The notes below the pieces were generated by a model. It made no database searches and had not been told where the DNA came from. It saw only the letters and a list, made by a program, of their open reading frames with translations. A stretch of 64,000 nucleotides of DNA from positions 1 to 64,000 of the forward strand of contig NZ_JAUOSB010000003.1 in NCBI RefSeq assembly GCF_030548295.1, written 5' to 3'. Positions 1-7,156 of the stretch are shown one piece after another. Source of the DNA: Wenyingzhuangia sp. 2_MG-2023. GTDB taxonomy: Bacteria; Bacteroidota; Bacteroidia; Flavobacteriales; Flavobacteriaceae. The stretch's first letter is position 1; every line of letters begins with the position of its first letter. The position numbers were made by a program, and so were the translations under genes.

Positions 1-85
1 ATATGATGATGGGTATAGAAGTGTTTTGGTAAGAAATTAATAAGTTTTTACTTGTTTTTTACCACAGTACTTTGTTGTACACTGG

Positions 86-699
86 CTAATTCAGTTTTTT
101 AATGATGAATTTCTTTAGTTTTATTCCATAATTAATTCTCAAAAACATTAATATTTCGAAAATACTAAATATTGAAATTACCCAAAAACCATATATAGGA
201 ATCCTTTTCGATTGATTTAATGAGTATAAAACTTTATTGTCGGTTGAAATAATTTTATAAACATAGGGTTCTTTTTCTTCAAGTTCATTGGTATTTATAA
301 AAATAGAGATTTCTTTAATTTTATTTATTTGTCGGTTAATTGTTTCGTAGGTATAACTATAACATTTAGAAGTATTTTTCGGAAATTTCAAAGTAGATTT
401 TTCGTTATAATTTAGTTCATTATACTCAATTTGTTGTGTGCTTTTAAAATCTGAACATTGTCCGATATTTTCTCTCATTGCATAGATTTTATTATCGTTT
501 AAAAGACTAATTATTAAAGTTGCTCTTACTGATTCAGCACCATATTTATCTTTTACTTTTTCATAAAATACTTGTGAATTATTAACTGTTCCTTTTTTTC
601 AATTAATGAGTTTTCTGATGTAAATATTTGAGATCCAAAAAAATAAAATGCAACTAAAGGAAATAAAACTCCAATAAATAAATGCTCTTTTTTTTTTAT
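86..699 (-). pseudogene. Frameshifted small membrane protein, start codon lost
   Basis: The 3' part (478 to 86) is open and ends with a hydrophobic segment (GFWVISIFSIFEILMFL) and a basic tail. The same frame stays open upstream of 478 to about 590 (residues NSQVFYEKVKDKYGAESVRA). A second frame upstream encodes a hydrophobic N-terminus (HLFIGVLFPLVAFYFF). The two frames meet at a run of seven T at 593-599; one more base there would join them into a protein of about 204 residues with one membrane segment at each end. The natural start position (697-699) reads ATA, where KKKEHLF would follow an ATG. This is either a decayed gene or a homopolymer sequencing error plus a lost start. Family not recognised. 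Confidence 0.5.
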
Positions 700-710
700 T
701 TTTTGCTTGT

Positions 711-840
711 GTACAACGGTCTCGGCTATGAGTGGTTGCGTGGTTTAGCACTTAACTTTGCAAGTACACACCAAGCTGAAAATCCGCGAGGATTTTCAGA
801 AGTAGGCGAGAACAAGCAATTACTTATAGCCATTGTTAGC
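711..840. repeat. attC-like palindromic element
   Basis: A 130-bp element with nested inverted repeats. The outer arms are ACAACGG plus TCGGCTATGAGT (713-733) and ACTTATAGC plus CATTGT (822-836). The centre holds a perfect 10-bp stem with a GCGA loop (776-799, CTGAAAATCC / GGATTTTCAG). Read on the - strand it starts AGCTAAC and ends GTTGTAC, each one base away from the attC core consensus RYYYAAC / GTTRRRY. It lies directly after the stop of the - strand gene at 842 and before the next - strand gene, the position an attC has after a gene cassette. Calling it attC-like is inference; it could also be a Bacteroidota-specific dispersed palindrome of unknown origin. Confidence 0.55.
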
Positions 841-841
841 T

Positions 842-1381
842 TTAGTTTTTTAATTCATATGCATATTTAGCTCCTAATTCTCGTAAGTCAGATATAAGTG
901 AGTTTAATTTTTTTTCAAATTCAGGAGTGACACCTTTATCTATTCTCAACTTAATAAAATCTAAAAGCGTTTCTGGTTTTCCATTTCTAATTTGAACCAT
1001 ATTTAATTCTACAGGATATTCATCATCTGTTAGAAGGTCATAGAAAATTTCAAAATTAATTTGAGAAACAGCCCGTTTGTAAAATTGCTCGTTGTCAAAA
1101 AGTGCAGTTGTGTCTGCTTTAGAGCATATTAATATCTCTCCATATTCGTTTAAAAAATCAATAACAATCTTTTCCCAAGGTTTGTAATCTTCAGGGTAAC
1201 CTTTTAGTTTTAAAACAAATTTAGTCAATTCTTCTAGTGGATCTTTTCCTTGAATAGAAGCACCTCCATAAGCTCTACAAGCGCAGCTCACTATTTCTCT
1301 TTCGGATAATTTTGAATAATCAGTTTGTGCGTTTACAGATAAAGAAATTCCTAATATTAAAAGGACTAAAATATTTCTCAT
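842..1381 (-). CDS. Secreted protein of unknown function
   Basis: 179 residues. The N-terminus is a clear Sec signal peptide (MRNILVLLILGISLSVNAQ, probable cleavage after NAQ or just before), so the protein is probably periplasmic or attached to the cell envelope. The mature part is charged and helical, with two cysteines (CAC) near residues 33-35 and no motif I recognise. The gene is bounded by a short inverted repeat, GTTAGCTTTA at 834-843 and TAAAGCTAAC at 1398-1407, and is followed by the attC-like element, so it looks like a single-gene cassette. Real-gene confidence comes from the signal peptide, the length and the ordinary codon use; the function is unknown. Confidence 0.7.
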   Translation of the reverse strand: MRNILVLLILGISLSVNAQTDYSKLSEREIVSCACRAYGGASIQGKDPLEELTKFVLKLKGYPEDYKPWEKIVIDFLNEYGEILICSKADTTALFDNEQFYKRAVSQINFEIFYDLLTDDEYPVELNMVQIRNGKPETLLDFIKLRIDKGVTPEFEKKLNSLISDLRELGAKYAYELKN

Positions 1382-1401
1382 AGAACTTGTTTTTTAATTA
1401 A

Positions 1402-1550
1402 AGCTAACTCGTTATATACTCACCAAAAGTTACGTTATCCATTCACATTCACAGACAACATTACTTTATTAGTATTTTTATCAGTTCTAAAAGTATTGTT
1501 TTTTAAGGAATTCTAAGTGCTGTTTTAGAATAAAACTGAGGATTGTTATT
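1402..1550. repeat. Dispersed intergenic repeat, copy A
   Basis: This stretch resembles 27380-27530 over about 150 bp. Shared blocks include CTAACTCG against TTAACTCG, then TTATATACTCACCAAAAGT, then TTTTTATCAGTT, AAAAGTATTGTTTTTTA and a final ACTGAG.ATTGTTATT. Both copies lie just upstream of a short - strand gene of unknown function (here 842-1381). The rest of the gap to 1757 shows no supported gene or terminator. Confidence 0.6.
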
Positions 1551-1757
1551 TTATTTTCATTTTTTAAATGCTACTAAAGACAAGTCATGTGGCAGTTTAG
1601 ATCCAAAATTCTTTAAAAATGTTGCTGTGTTGGCTATTGATTTTTAGGAATCAAAAAAGTAAAAATGAAAGAAGAATTCTATAGAAAATAGTATCTTTTA
1701 CTCGTGATAAATCACAAACTATACAAGAATTGTATCAACTGTAAAAAAGAGAAAAAA

Positions 1758-2072
1758 ATGATCATTACAACAACAGAAACCATTCCAAACAAAGAAGTAA
1801 TAACCATTTTAGGAATTGCAAGAGGAAGCACTGTAAGAGCTAAAAGTGTGGCGAGTGATTTTGTGGCGGGACTGAAAAATTTTGTAGGTGGAGAATTGAA
1901 TGAATACACCAAACTACAAGCTCAATCTAGAGAGCAAGCAATGCAAAGAATGGTAGACGATGCTGAGAAATTAGGAGCAGATGCAATTCTGAACGTAAGA
2001 TTAACAACATCTACTATTACACAAGGAGCTTCGGAAATTTTAGCTTACGGAACTGCTGTTAAATTGAATTAA
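1758..2072 (+). CDS. YbjQ/UPF0145 family protein
   Basis: 104 residues from the ATG at 1758; an in-frame ATG at 1704 would add 18 lysine- and cysteine-rich residues that the family lacks. The family pattern is visible: a beta-start MIITTTETIPNKEV, then ILGIARGSTVRAKS, the helix REQAMQRMVDDAEKLGADAI and NVRLTTS near the C-terminus. YbjQ (DUF74) proteins form small pentameric rings, sometimes called heavy-metal-binding; no enzymatic role is established. A small membrane protein gene starts 3 bp after the stop, so the two are probably co-transcribed. Confidence 0.85.
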   Translation: MIITTTETIPNKEVITILGIARGSTVRAKSVASDFVAGLKNFVGGELNEYTKLQAQSREQAMQRMVDDAEKLGADAILNVRLTTSTITQGASEILAYGTAVKLN

Positions 2073-2074
2073 GT

Positions 2075-2212
2075 ATGGAAAAGGGTATCGGTTTTTTTAT
2101 GCTTTTTGTCTACGGTTCTTTCTTTTTGGTATCCTTAGTTATTGTTATTTATTTAATTGCCAAAAGATTGAAAAACGATGGAAAAGAAGGTTTTGAGGAA
2201 CGAGACAATTAA
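2075..2212 (+). CDS. Small single-span membrane protein
   Basis: 45 residues, starting 3 bp after the YbjQ-like stop. One membrane segment spans residues 6-29 (FFMLFVYGSFFLVSLVIVIY), followed by a charged cytoplasmic tail (AKRLKNDGKEGFEERDN). The tight spacing and the clear hydrophobic/charged layout support a real gene coupled to the upstream one. No family recognised; an anchor or partner for the YbjQ-like protein is only a guess. Confidence 0.55.
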   Translation: MEKGIGFFMLFVYGSFFLVSLVIVIYLIAKRLKNDGKEGFEERDN

Positions 2213-2542
2213 TTTTTAAGCGCAATACAAAATGACTATTTATCAGGTATATGCTTTTACTCAAGAACTTTTTAAGATTAATCCTGGGGGAGTTATGCTT
2301 TTAAAAGTGTTGCATGCAAAATTAAACGGAAATTATGTAGAGATTTCTAGGGAGTGTTGTTGTCTTTTTTAAATCAGAATTCAGTTTGTAACTATTTTTA
2401 GAACTAAGAAAATATAACAGATATTTCTGGAAAAATGTTTGTTAACACAGAATTGTGTAACAAAAAAAATACTCTTCATTTTTTTAATGATGAGTTTATA
2501 CTTGATAAAAGGAATCAAAATAGTTAAATAAGATATAGAGTT
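2213..2542. other. Intergenic region with one doubtful short ORF
   Basis: An ATG-started frame of 46 codons (2232-2372, MTIYQVYAFTQELFK...) ends in CCCLF and looks like neither a known family nor a membrane peptide; it may be a gene remnant. The rest is AT-rich and presumably contains the promoter of the acetyltransferase at 2543. No terminator hairpin was seen. Confidence 0.3.
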
Positions 2543-3088
2543 ATGGATAGAAACGTTATTTTTCCAATTCTAGAAACCGATAGATTGCGTTTAAGACAAT
2601 TTTCTGAAAAGGATATCGATAATATTTTTAAAGGATTGTCTCATCCAGATGTGATTAAATATTACGGAATTAGTTTTTCTACTTTAGAAGCTACAAAAGA
2701 ACAATTGGAGTGGTTTCAGAACTTAGAGAATGACCAAACGGGAATTTGGTGGGCAATTGAAATAAAAACTACAGGTGTTTTTTGTGGAGCAGGAGGTTTT
2801 AACAATTTAGACAATTTGCATAAAAAAGCTGAAATAGGCTTTTGGTTGCTTCCTGATTTTTGGGGTAGGGGATATATGAAAGAGGCAATGTCAGAAATTT
2901 GTGATTTTGGTTTCAAAAAACTCAAACTACATAGAATTGAAGGTTTTGTAGAAACAGAAAACTCCAACTGCAAATCGGGATTGAAAAAACTTGATTTTCA
3001 ATACGAGGGAACTATGAGAGATTGTGAAATAAAAAAAGGAGGTTATATCAGTTTAGACCTATATTCCAAGCTTAATTTGAGAACGTAA
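2543..3088 (+). CDS. GNAT family N-acetyltransferase (RimJ/RimL-like)
   Basis: 181 residues. The N-terminus LETDRLRLRQFSEKDID is the typical start of the Acetyltransf_3 (RimJ/RimL-type) subfamily. The acetyl-CoA binding motif A is LLPDFWGRGYMKEA near residues 108-121, and motif B follows as FKKLKLHRIEGFVE..N. These enzymes transfer acetyl groups from acetyl-CoA to protein N-termini, ribosomal proteins or small amines in the cytoplasm; the substrate here cannot be told. It stands alone, with pepE 70 bp downstream on the same strand. Confidence 0.88.
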   Translation: MDRNVIFPILETDRLRLRQFSEKDIDNIFKGLSHPDVIKYYGISFSTLEATKEQLEWFQNLENDQTGIWWAIEIKTTGVFCGAGGFNNLDNLHKKAEIGFWLLPDFWGRGYMKEAMSEICDFGFKKLKLHRIEGFVETENSNCKSGLKKLDFQYEGTMRDCEIKKGGYISLDLYSKLNLRT

Positions 3089-3159
3089 TTTTGTGAAATG
3101 TATTTATTTTTAGAATAACTCATCAAACAATAATTTATATCTTTCAAGAAAAAAAATGT

Positions 3160-3861
3160 ATGAAGAATTTAATCTTAGCAAGTTCAGGAAGCGTTCATGG
3201 TTCTGAGTATTTAGAATATTTGTTGCCAAGTATAGATAAGTTGTACAAAGGAGTAGAAAAAGTATTGTTTATACCGTTTGCTCAACCCGGAGGTATTTCT
3301 TACGATGCATATACAGACCAGGTTCAAGCAGCTTTTAACGGTTTGGGAATTCAAGTAAAAGGGATTCATGAATATAAAAATTACCAAGAAGCCATTCAAC
3401 AATCACAAGGGATTTTTGTAGGGGGAGGAAATACTTTTTTATTGGTTTCTAAGTTGTATGAATTTAAATTGTGGTCATTCTTAAAAACTGCAATTAATGA
3501 GGGAATTCCTTATTTGGGAACGAGTGCAGGAACTAATATTGTAGGATTGAATATGAAAACAACCAATGATATGCCCATTGTATTGCCTCCAAGCTTTGAA
3601 ACTTTAGGAATTGTACCCTTCAATTTTAATGCACATTATATTGAGCCAGAAACAAATAGCAAACACAAAGGAGAAACTAGAGCTACTAGAATTAAAGAAT
3701 TTCAAGCTTTGAACAATGTTTCTGTTATGGGGTTGAGAGAGGGGAGTTGGTTGCGAATTTATGGAGAAGATATTTTTTTAAGAGGAGGATTGCCTGCTGT
3801 TTGGTTTGTAGATGGAACCTCTAGAGTTGTAGATGCAAATACAGATTGTAAAGATTTATAA
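3160..3861 (+). CDS. pepE: Alpha-aspartyl dipeptidase PepE (peptidase S51)
   Basis: 233 residues, close to the roughly 230 of Salmonella PepE. The enzyme hydrolyses dipeptides with N-terminal aspartate in the cytoplasm. The nucleophile serine lies in GTSAGTNI (near residue 122), preceded by the family block IFVGGGNTFLLV. A downstream FNAHYIEPE supplies the histidine, and the closing segment SVMGLREGSWLRIYG is also typical of S51. It is followed by a strong hairpin terminator and is not in an operon with the convergent ribB. Confidence 0.9.
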   Translation: MKNLILASSGSVHGSEYLEYLLPSIDKLYKGVEKVLFIPFAQPGGISYDAYTDQVQAAFNGLGIQVKGIHEYKNYQEAIQQSQGIFVGGGNTFLLVSKLYEFKLWSFLKTAINEGIPYLGTSAGTNIVGLNMKTTNDMPIVLPPSFETLGIVPFNFNAHYIEPETNSKHKGETRATRIKEFQALNNVSVMGLREGSWLRIYGEDIFLRGGLPAVWFVDGTSRVVDANTDCKDL

Positions 3862-3879
3862 TAGCTACATAAAAAACAA

Positions 3880-3909
3880 AAAAGACTGCTTTTTCAAGCA
3901 GTCTTTTTT
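3880..3909 (+). terminator. Rho-independent terminator after pepE
   Basis: The stem AAAGACTGCTT pairs with AAGCAGTCTTT across a TTTC loop, and a T run follows. The A run on the left side makes it usable on the - strand too, for the convergent ribB that ends at 3930. Confidence 0.85.
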
Positions 3910-3929
3910 GTGATGGGAGTATAGTTTTT

Positions 3930-5078
3930 TTAGTAGTTGATTCTCTCAATAACTTCCAAACCGTATCCTGTAATTCCTACACGTTTTTTACTAGCAGGAG
4001 AATTGGTTAATAATTTTAGTTTGGTAATATCAATATTGTGTAAAATTTGAGCTCCAATTCCAAAATCTTTTTCATCCATAGGAGCAGAAGAATCCTCTTT
4101 CGTAGCAATTCCTTTCTGCGTGTTTTTCAAATCTTGCAAACGTTTTGTCAAGTTAAAGGTTAACTGCTCTTGGTTGATAAAAACCACAGCTCCTTTTCCT
4201 TCTTCATTTATTTTGTCAAAAATTCTAGTCAACGTATCTCCTGGTTCTTTGGTCAATGTATTCAATACATCGTTTCCAAAGGCATTAGGTGTTACTTTAC
4301 AAAGCACGGTTTCATCTTTGCTCCAAGATCCTTTGGTAAGTGCAATGTGAATTTGATTGTTGGTGGTTTGGTTGTAAGCTCTCAATCTGAATTTTCCAAA
4401 ACGAGTATCTACATCAAAATCTTCAATTTTATGAATCAAAGAATCGTGTTGCATGCGGTAAGACACCAAATCTTCAATAGAAATCAATTTCAAATCAAAT
4501 TTTTTGGCTACTTCGGTTAGCTGAGGCAAACGAGCCATGCTACCATCTTCGTTTAAAATTTCTACTAAAATCCCAGCAGGTTTTAATCCCGCCAAACGTG
4601 CTAGATCTACACTTGCTTCTGTGTGTCCAGTTCTTCTTAAAACTCCACCTTTTTTAGCTTTTAGAGGGAATATATGTCCAGGTCTTCCTAAGTCAGAAGG
4701 TTTGGTTTCTTTTTGTGTTAAAGAGTAAATGGTTTTAGCTCTATCTTGTGCAGAAATTCCTGTAGTACAACCGTTACCAATCAAATCTACAGAAACTGTA
4801 AACTGAGTATTGTGCAACACGGTATTGTTGTTCACCATCATGTTCAATCCTAATTCATCACAACGTTCTTCTATCAACGGAGCACAAATCAATCCACGAC
4901 CGTATTGTGCCATAAAATTGATCATTTCTGGAGTTACTTTTTCTGCAGCAGCAATAAAATCTCCTTCATTTTCTCTGTCTTCATCATCTACTACAATCAC
5001 CATTTTACCATTTCTAATGTCCTCAATGGCTTCGGGTATGCTATTCAATTGTATTTTATTTTGTTCTGTACTACTCAT
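3930..5078 (-). CDS. ribB: 3,4-dihydroxy-2-butanone-4-phosphate synthase with a degenerate GTP cyclohydrolase II-like domain
   Basis: 382 residues in two domains. Residues 1-210 are DHBP synthase, which makes the four-carbon precursor of riboflavin from ribulose 5-phosphate. The metal and active-site blocks [28 protein letters not shown] and [17 protein letters not shown] are intact. Residues 215-382 have the length and closing motifs of GTP cyclohydrolase II ([22 protein letters not shown]). The three-cysteine zinc site of active RibA (C-x10-C-x-C) is absent; only one Cys is present in this part. The C-terminal half is therefore probably catalytically dead and a separate RibA is expected elsewhere. 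Its start overlaps the end of the lptF-like gene by 8 bp, so it is the last gene of the ftsK operon. No FMN riboswitch is visible. Confidence 0.92.
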   Translation of the reverse strand: MSSTEQNKIQLNSIPEAIEDIRNGKMVIVVDDEDRENEGDFIAAAEKVTPEMINFMAQYGRGLICAPLIEERCDELGLNMMVNNNTVLHNTQFTVSVDLIGNGCTTGISAQDRAKTIYSLTQKETKPSDLGRPGHIFPLKAKKGGVLRRTGHTEASVDLARLAGLKPAGILVEILNEDGSMARLPQLTEVAKKFDLKLISIEDLVSYRMQHDSLIHKIEDFDVDTRFGKFRLRAYNQTTNNQIHIALTKGSWSKDETVLCKVTPNAFGNDVLNTLTKEPGDTLTRIFDKINEEGKGAVVFINQEQLTFNLTKRLQDLKNTQKGIATKEDSSAPMDEKDFGIGAQILHNIDITKLKLLTNSPASKKRVGITGYGLEVIERINY

Positions 5079-6510
5079 CTTTTTTTTTCAATCTGTTGAT
5101 TAATTTTTTAAATGGGGTTAAAATTACACCAAAATTTAAGAACCCTCTATCTTTTGATGCGCTTATCGTAAAAAAGATCGCTAAAGGACTCATAATAAGT
5201 GTTCCTAACCATCCACCCATAATAGCGGTTATACTGCTTTCTTCTGCCATATTTTTCCCAAAGGTGTTGGTAAAATGATAAGCCACATAAATAACAATGG
5301 CAATCACCATTGGAAATCCAAAACCTCCTTTTCGAATGATAGATCCTAAAGAAGCTCCTACAAAGAACAACAAAAGACAAGAAATAGAACTGGTCAAGAT
5401 AAAATGAAATTGATAATCGTGATTGTTGAGTTCTTTACGTTTTCTCTTAAAGTAGTCTTTATAGCTTTGAATGTTAGATAGTTTGCTGTTGGCTGTGTTT
5501 TCAGCTTGCTGCAAAATATTTATTTGCATAACAGTTTCAAAGTTTTCTAAAATGTTTGGGTTGATGGTTTTTACAATTGTACTGTCTATAGGTTCTGACA
5601 TTTTATCGGCTAGAATTTGAGCCTTCATAGACTTGTATTTTAAATCTACATAATTGTCATAAGAAGCTTTCAAACTGTCTGAACTTGCTTGCAATTGTCC
5701 CATGTTTTTCATGGTGTAATGGTATTTGTATTTCTCTTCTTCTAAATCTGCACTGGTCAAATCTGAAATGTCAATATTTACCGTATATTTTTCAAACTTA
5801 GCCATAGAAGCTGGCATTTGTTCTTTGTCTTTTCTTTTTTGTTTGGCACTAGTATGGTCTTCAAAATAATAGCCATCTTCCAAAATTAAGGTCATGTATT
5901 TACTACCTTCTTCGGTGGTGATTTTTCCTCTTTTTGCAGTAATGTTAATGTGGTCATCTTTATTTCCATCGGTGTCAATAATCAAAACATCTTTTAACAA
6001 GTTGTTTTCTTCTCCGTATTTTTTAGCAAACTTGATGCTGTATCCTGGAATTTCATCGTTAAAACTACCTTCTATCAAAGCCATCGTAGGCTGTGTTTTT
6101 TTGATGTTTAGAATCAAATTCTTTTGTTTCAAACTAGCATAAGGATAGGTGTAGTTGATCAAAAAGAAATTGGCTATAGAAATAATTCCTACAGTAATCA
6201 TTAAAGGTCTTAAAAATCGGAAAAAAGAGATTCCAGAAGATTTGATAGCAGCCAGTTCATAATTTTCACCAAGATTTCCCATGGTCATAATAGCAGACAA
6301 TAGTACGGAAATTGGCAAAGCTTGTGGTGTTACAAACAAACACATGTACCACAAGAATTTAAAAATAATGACGATTTCTATTCCTTTACCCGCAATGTCG
6401 TCAAACACCAACCATAAAGCTTGCATAACCAATACAAACATTACAATAAGGAAAGAAGCTGAAAAAGGAATTAAGAAACTTTTGACTAAATATTTATCGA
6501 GTGTCTTCAA
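5071..6510 (-). CDS. lptF: LptF/LptG-family permease
   Basis: 479 residues. It starts with the family signature [22 protein letters not shown], has three N-terminal membrane segments, a large periplasmic middle (about residues 130-360) and three C-terminal membrane segments ending near residue 470. LptF/LptG form the inner-membrane channel that hands LPS to the LptABC transport system. Whether this copy is F or G cannot be told. It is longer than E. coli LptF (about 366 residues) because of an enlarged periplasmic part. It follows the LolA-like gene by 12 bp and overlaps ribB by 8 bp. Confidence 0.88.
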   Translation of the reverse strand: MKTLDKYLVKSFLIPFSASFLIVMFVLVMQALWLVFDDIAGKGIEIVIIFKFLWYMCLFVTPQALPISVLLSAIMTMGNLGENYELAAIKSSGISFFRFLRPLMITVGIISIANFFLINYTYPYASLKQKNLILNIKKTQPTMALIEGSFNDEIPGYSIKFAKKYGEENNLLKDVLIIDTDGNKDDHINITAKRGKITTEEGSKYMTLILEDGYYFEDHTSAKQKRKDKEQMPASMAKFEKYTVNIDISDLTSADLEEEKYKYHYTMKNMGQLQASSDSLKASYDNYVDLKYKSMKAQILADKMSEPIDSTIVKTINPNILENFETVMQINILQQAENTANSKLSNIQSYKDYFKRKRKELNNHDYQFHFILTSSISCLLLFFVGASLGSIIRKGGFGFPMVIAIVIYVAYHFTNTFGKNMAEESSITAIMGGWLGTLIMSPLAIFFTISASKDRGFLNFGVILTPFKKLINRLKKKDE

Positions 6511-6522
6511 GGAAACGTGGTA

Positions 6523-7155
6523 CTATTCGTTAATAATATAACCCAAAGCTTTGTATTTAGCTTTGTCAAAAACAAATGTATTTGCGGCTAAATCTTGATT
6601 GGTTTGGTAAGAAGTAATGGTAAAACTAGTATTGGTACCGTTGTTTCCAACTTCTAACAAAGACGTAATTTGGTATTTATTTGTGTCAATTCCTAACAGT
6701 ATGTGAGAAACTTCATCAGATTCTTCAGTAGGAATCAATTTGATGTATTGAACAACTCCTTCTTTTTTGTCTAACTGATACGTATATCCTTTTTTGTAAA
6801 AAGAAAGCATTTTAGAAGGTGTTAAACTTTCATCATCTATATCTTTTACAGGAGTGATGTTTACTTCTTCATTTTCAGGAGAAATTACATAATTGTTCAC
6901 TTTGTCAAACAGAATAACATTGTCTAAATAGTTGACCAAATAGTTATCTCCTTGAATAATTGCAGATCCTTTGCTAGATTGTTTGATGTTGACCATCTTG
7001 TTTTCTAGAGTATGGGTAAATTCTAAGCGAATGTTCTTTTGCTGTGCTAAGTTCTCGCTTACTTTGTTTAAAATGGTTTCTGCTTTGGCATTGTTTTGAC
7101 CAAAACTAAAAGAGGTTACTGCCAAAGTAATGGCAAAAATTATTTTTTTCATCAT
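6523..7155 (-). CDS. LolA-like outer-membrane lipoprotein carrier
   Basis: 210 residues with a Sec signal peptide (MMKKIIFAITLAVTSFSFGQ). The mature protein has the LolA layout: an N-terminal helix (AETILNKVSENLAQQKNIRLEF) followed by an all-beta half barrel. Periplasmic LolA carries lipoproteins from LolCDE to the outer membrane. It lies 1 bp after the ftsK stop and 12 bp before the lptF-like gene, and this ftsK-lolA-lptF linkage is common in flavobacteria as I know them. The second ATG (7152) is an equally possible start. Confidence 0.82.
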   Translation of the reverse strand: MMKKIIFAITLAVTSFSFGQNNAKAETILNKVSENLAQQKNIRLEFTHTLENKMVNIKQSSKGSAIIQGDNYLVNYLDNVILFDKVNNYVISPENEEVNITPVKDIDDESLTPSKMLSFYKKGYTYQLDKKEGVVQYIKLIPTEESDEVSHILLGIDTNKYQITSLLEVGNNGTNTSFTITSYQTNQDLAANTFVFDKAKYKALGYIINE

Positions 7156-7156
7156 G

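Noticed and set aside
682-870. 62-codon + strand frame
   Set aside because: It lies across the palindromic attC-like element and the end of the gene at 842; the product has no protein-like pattern.
2232-2372. 46-codon frame after the small membrane protein
   Set aside because: No family, no conserved neighbour and an odd CCCLF end; kept only as a remark in the intergenic entry.
4120-5103. Several + strand frames opposite ribB
   Set aside because: They are antisense shadows of a well-supported gene; none has a domain.
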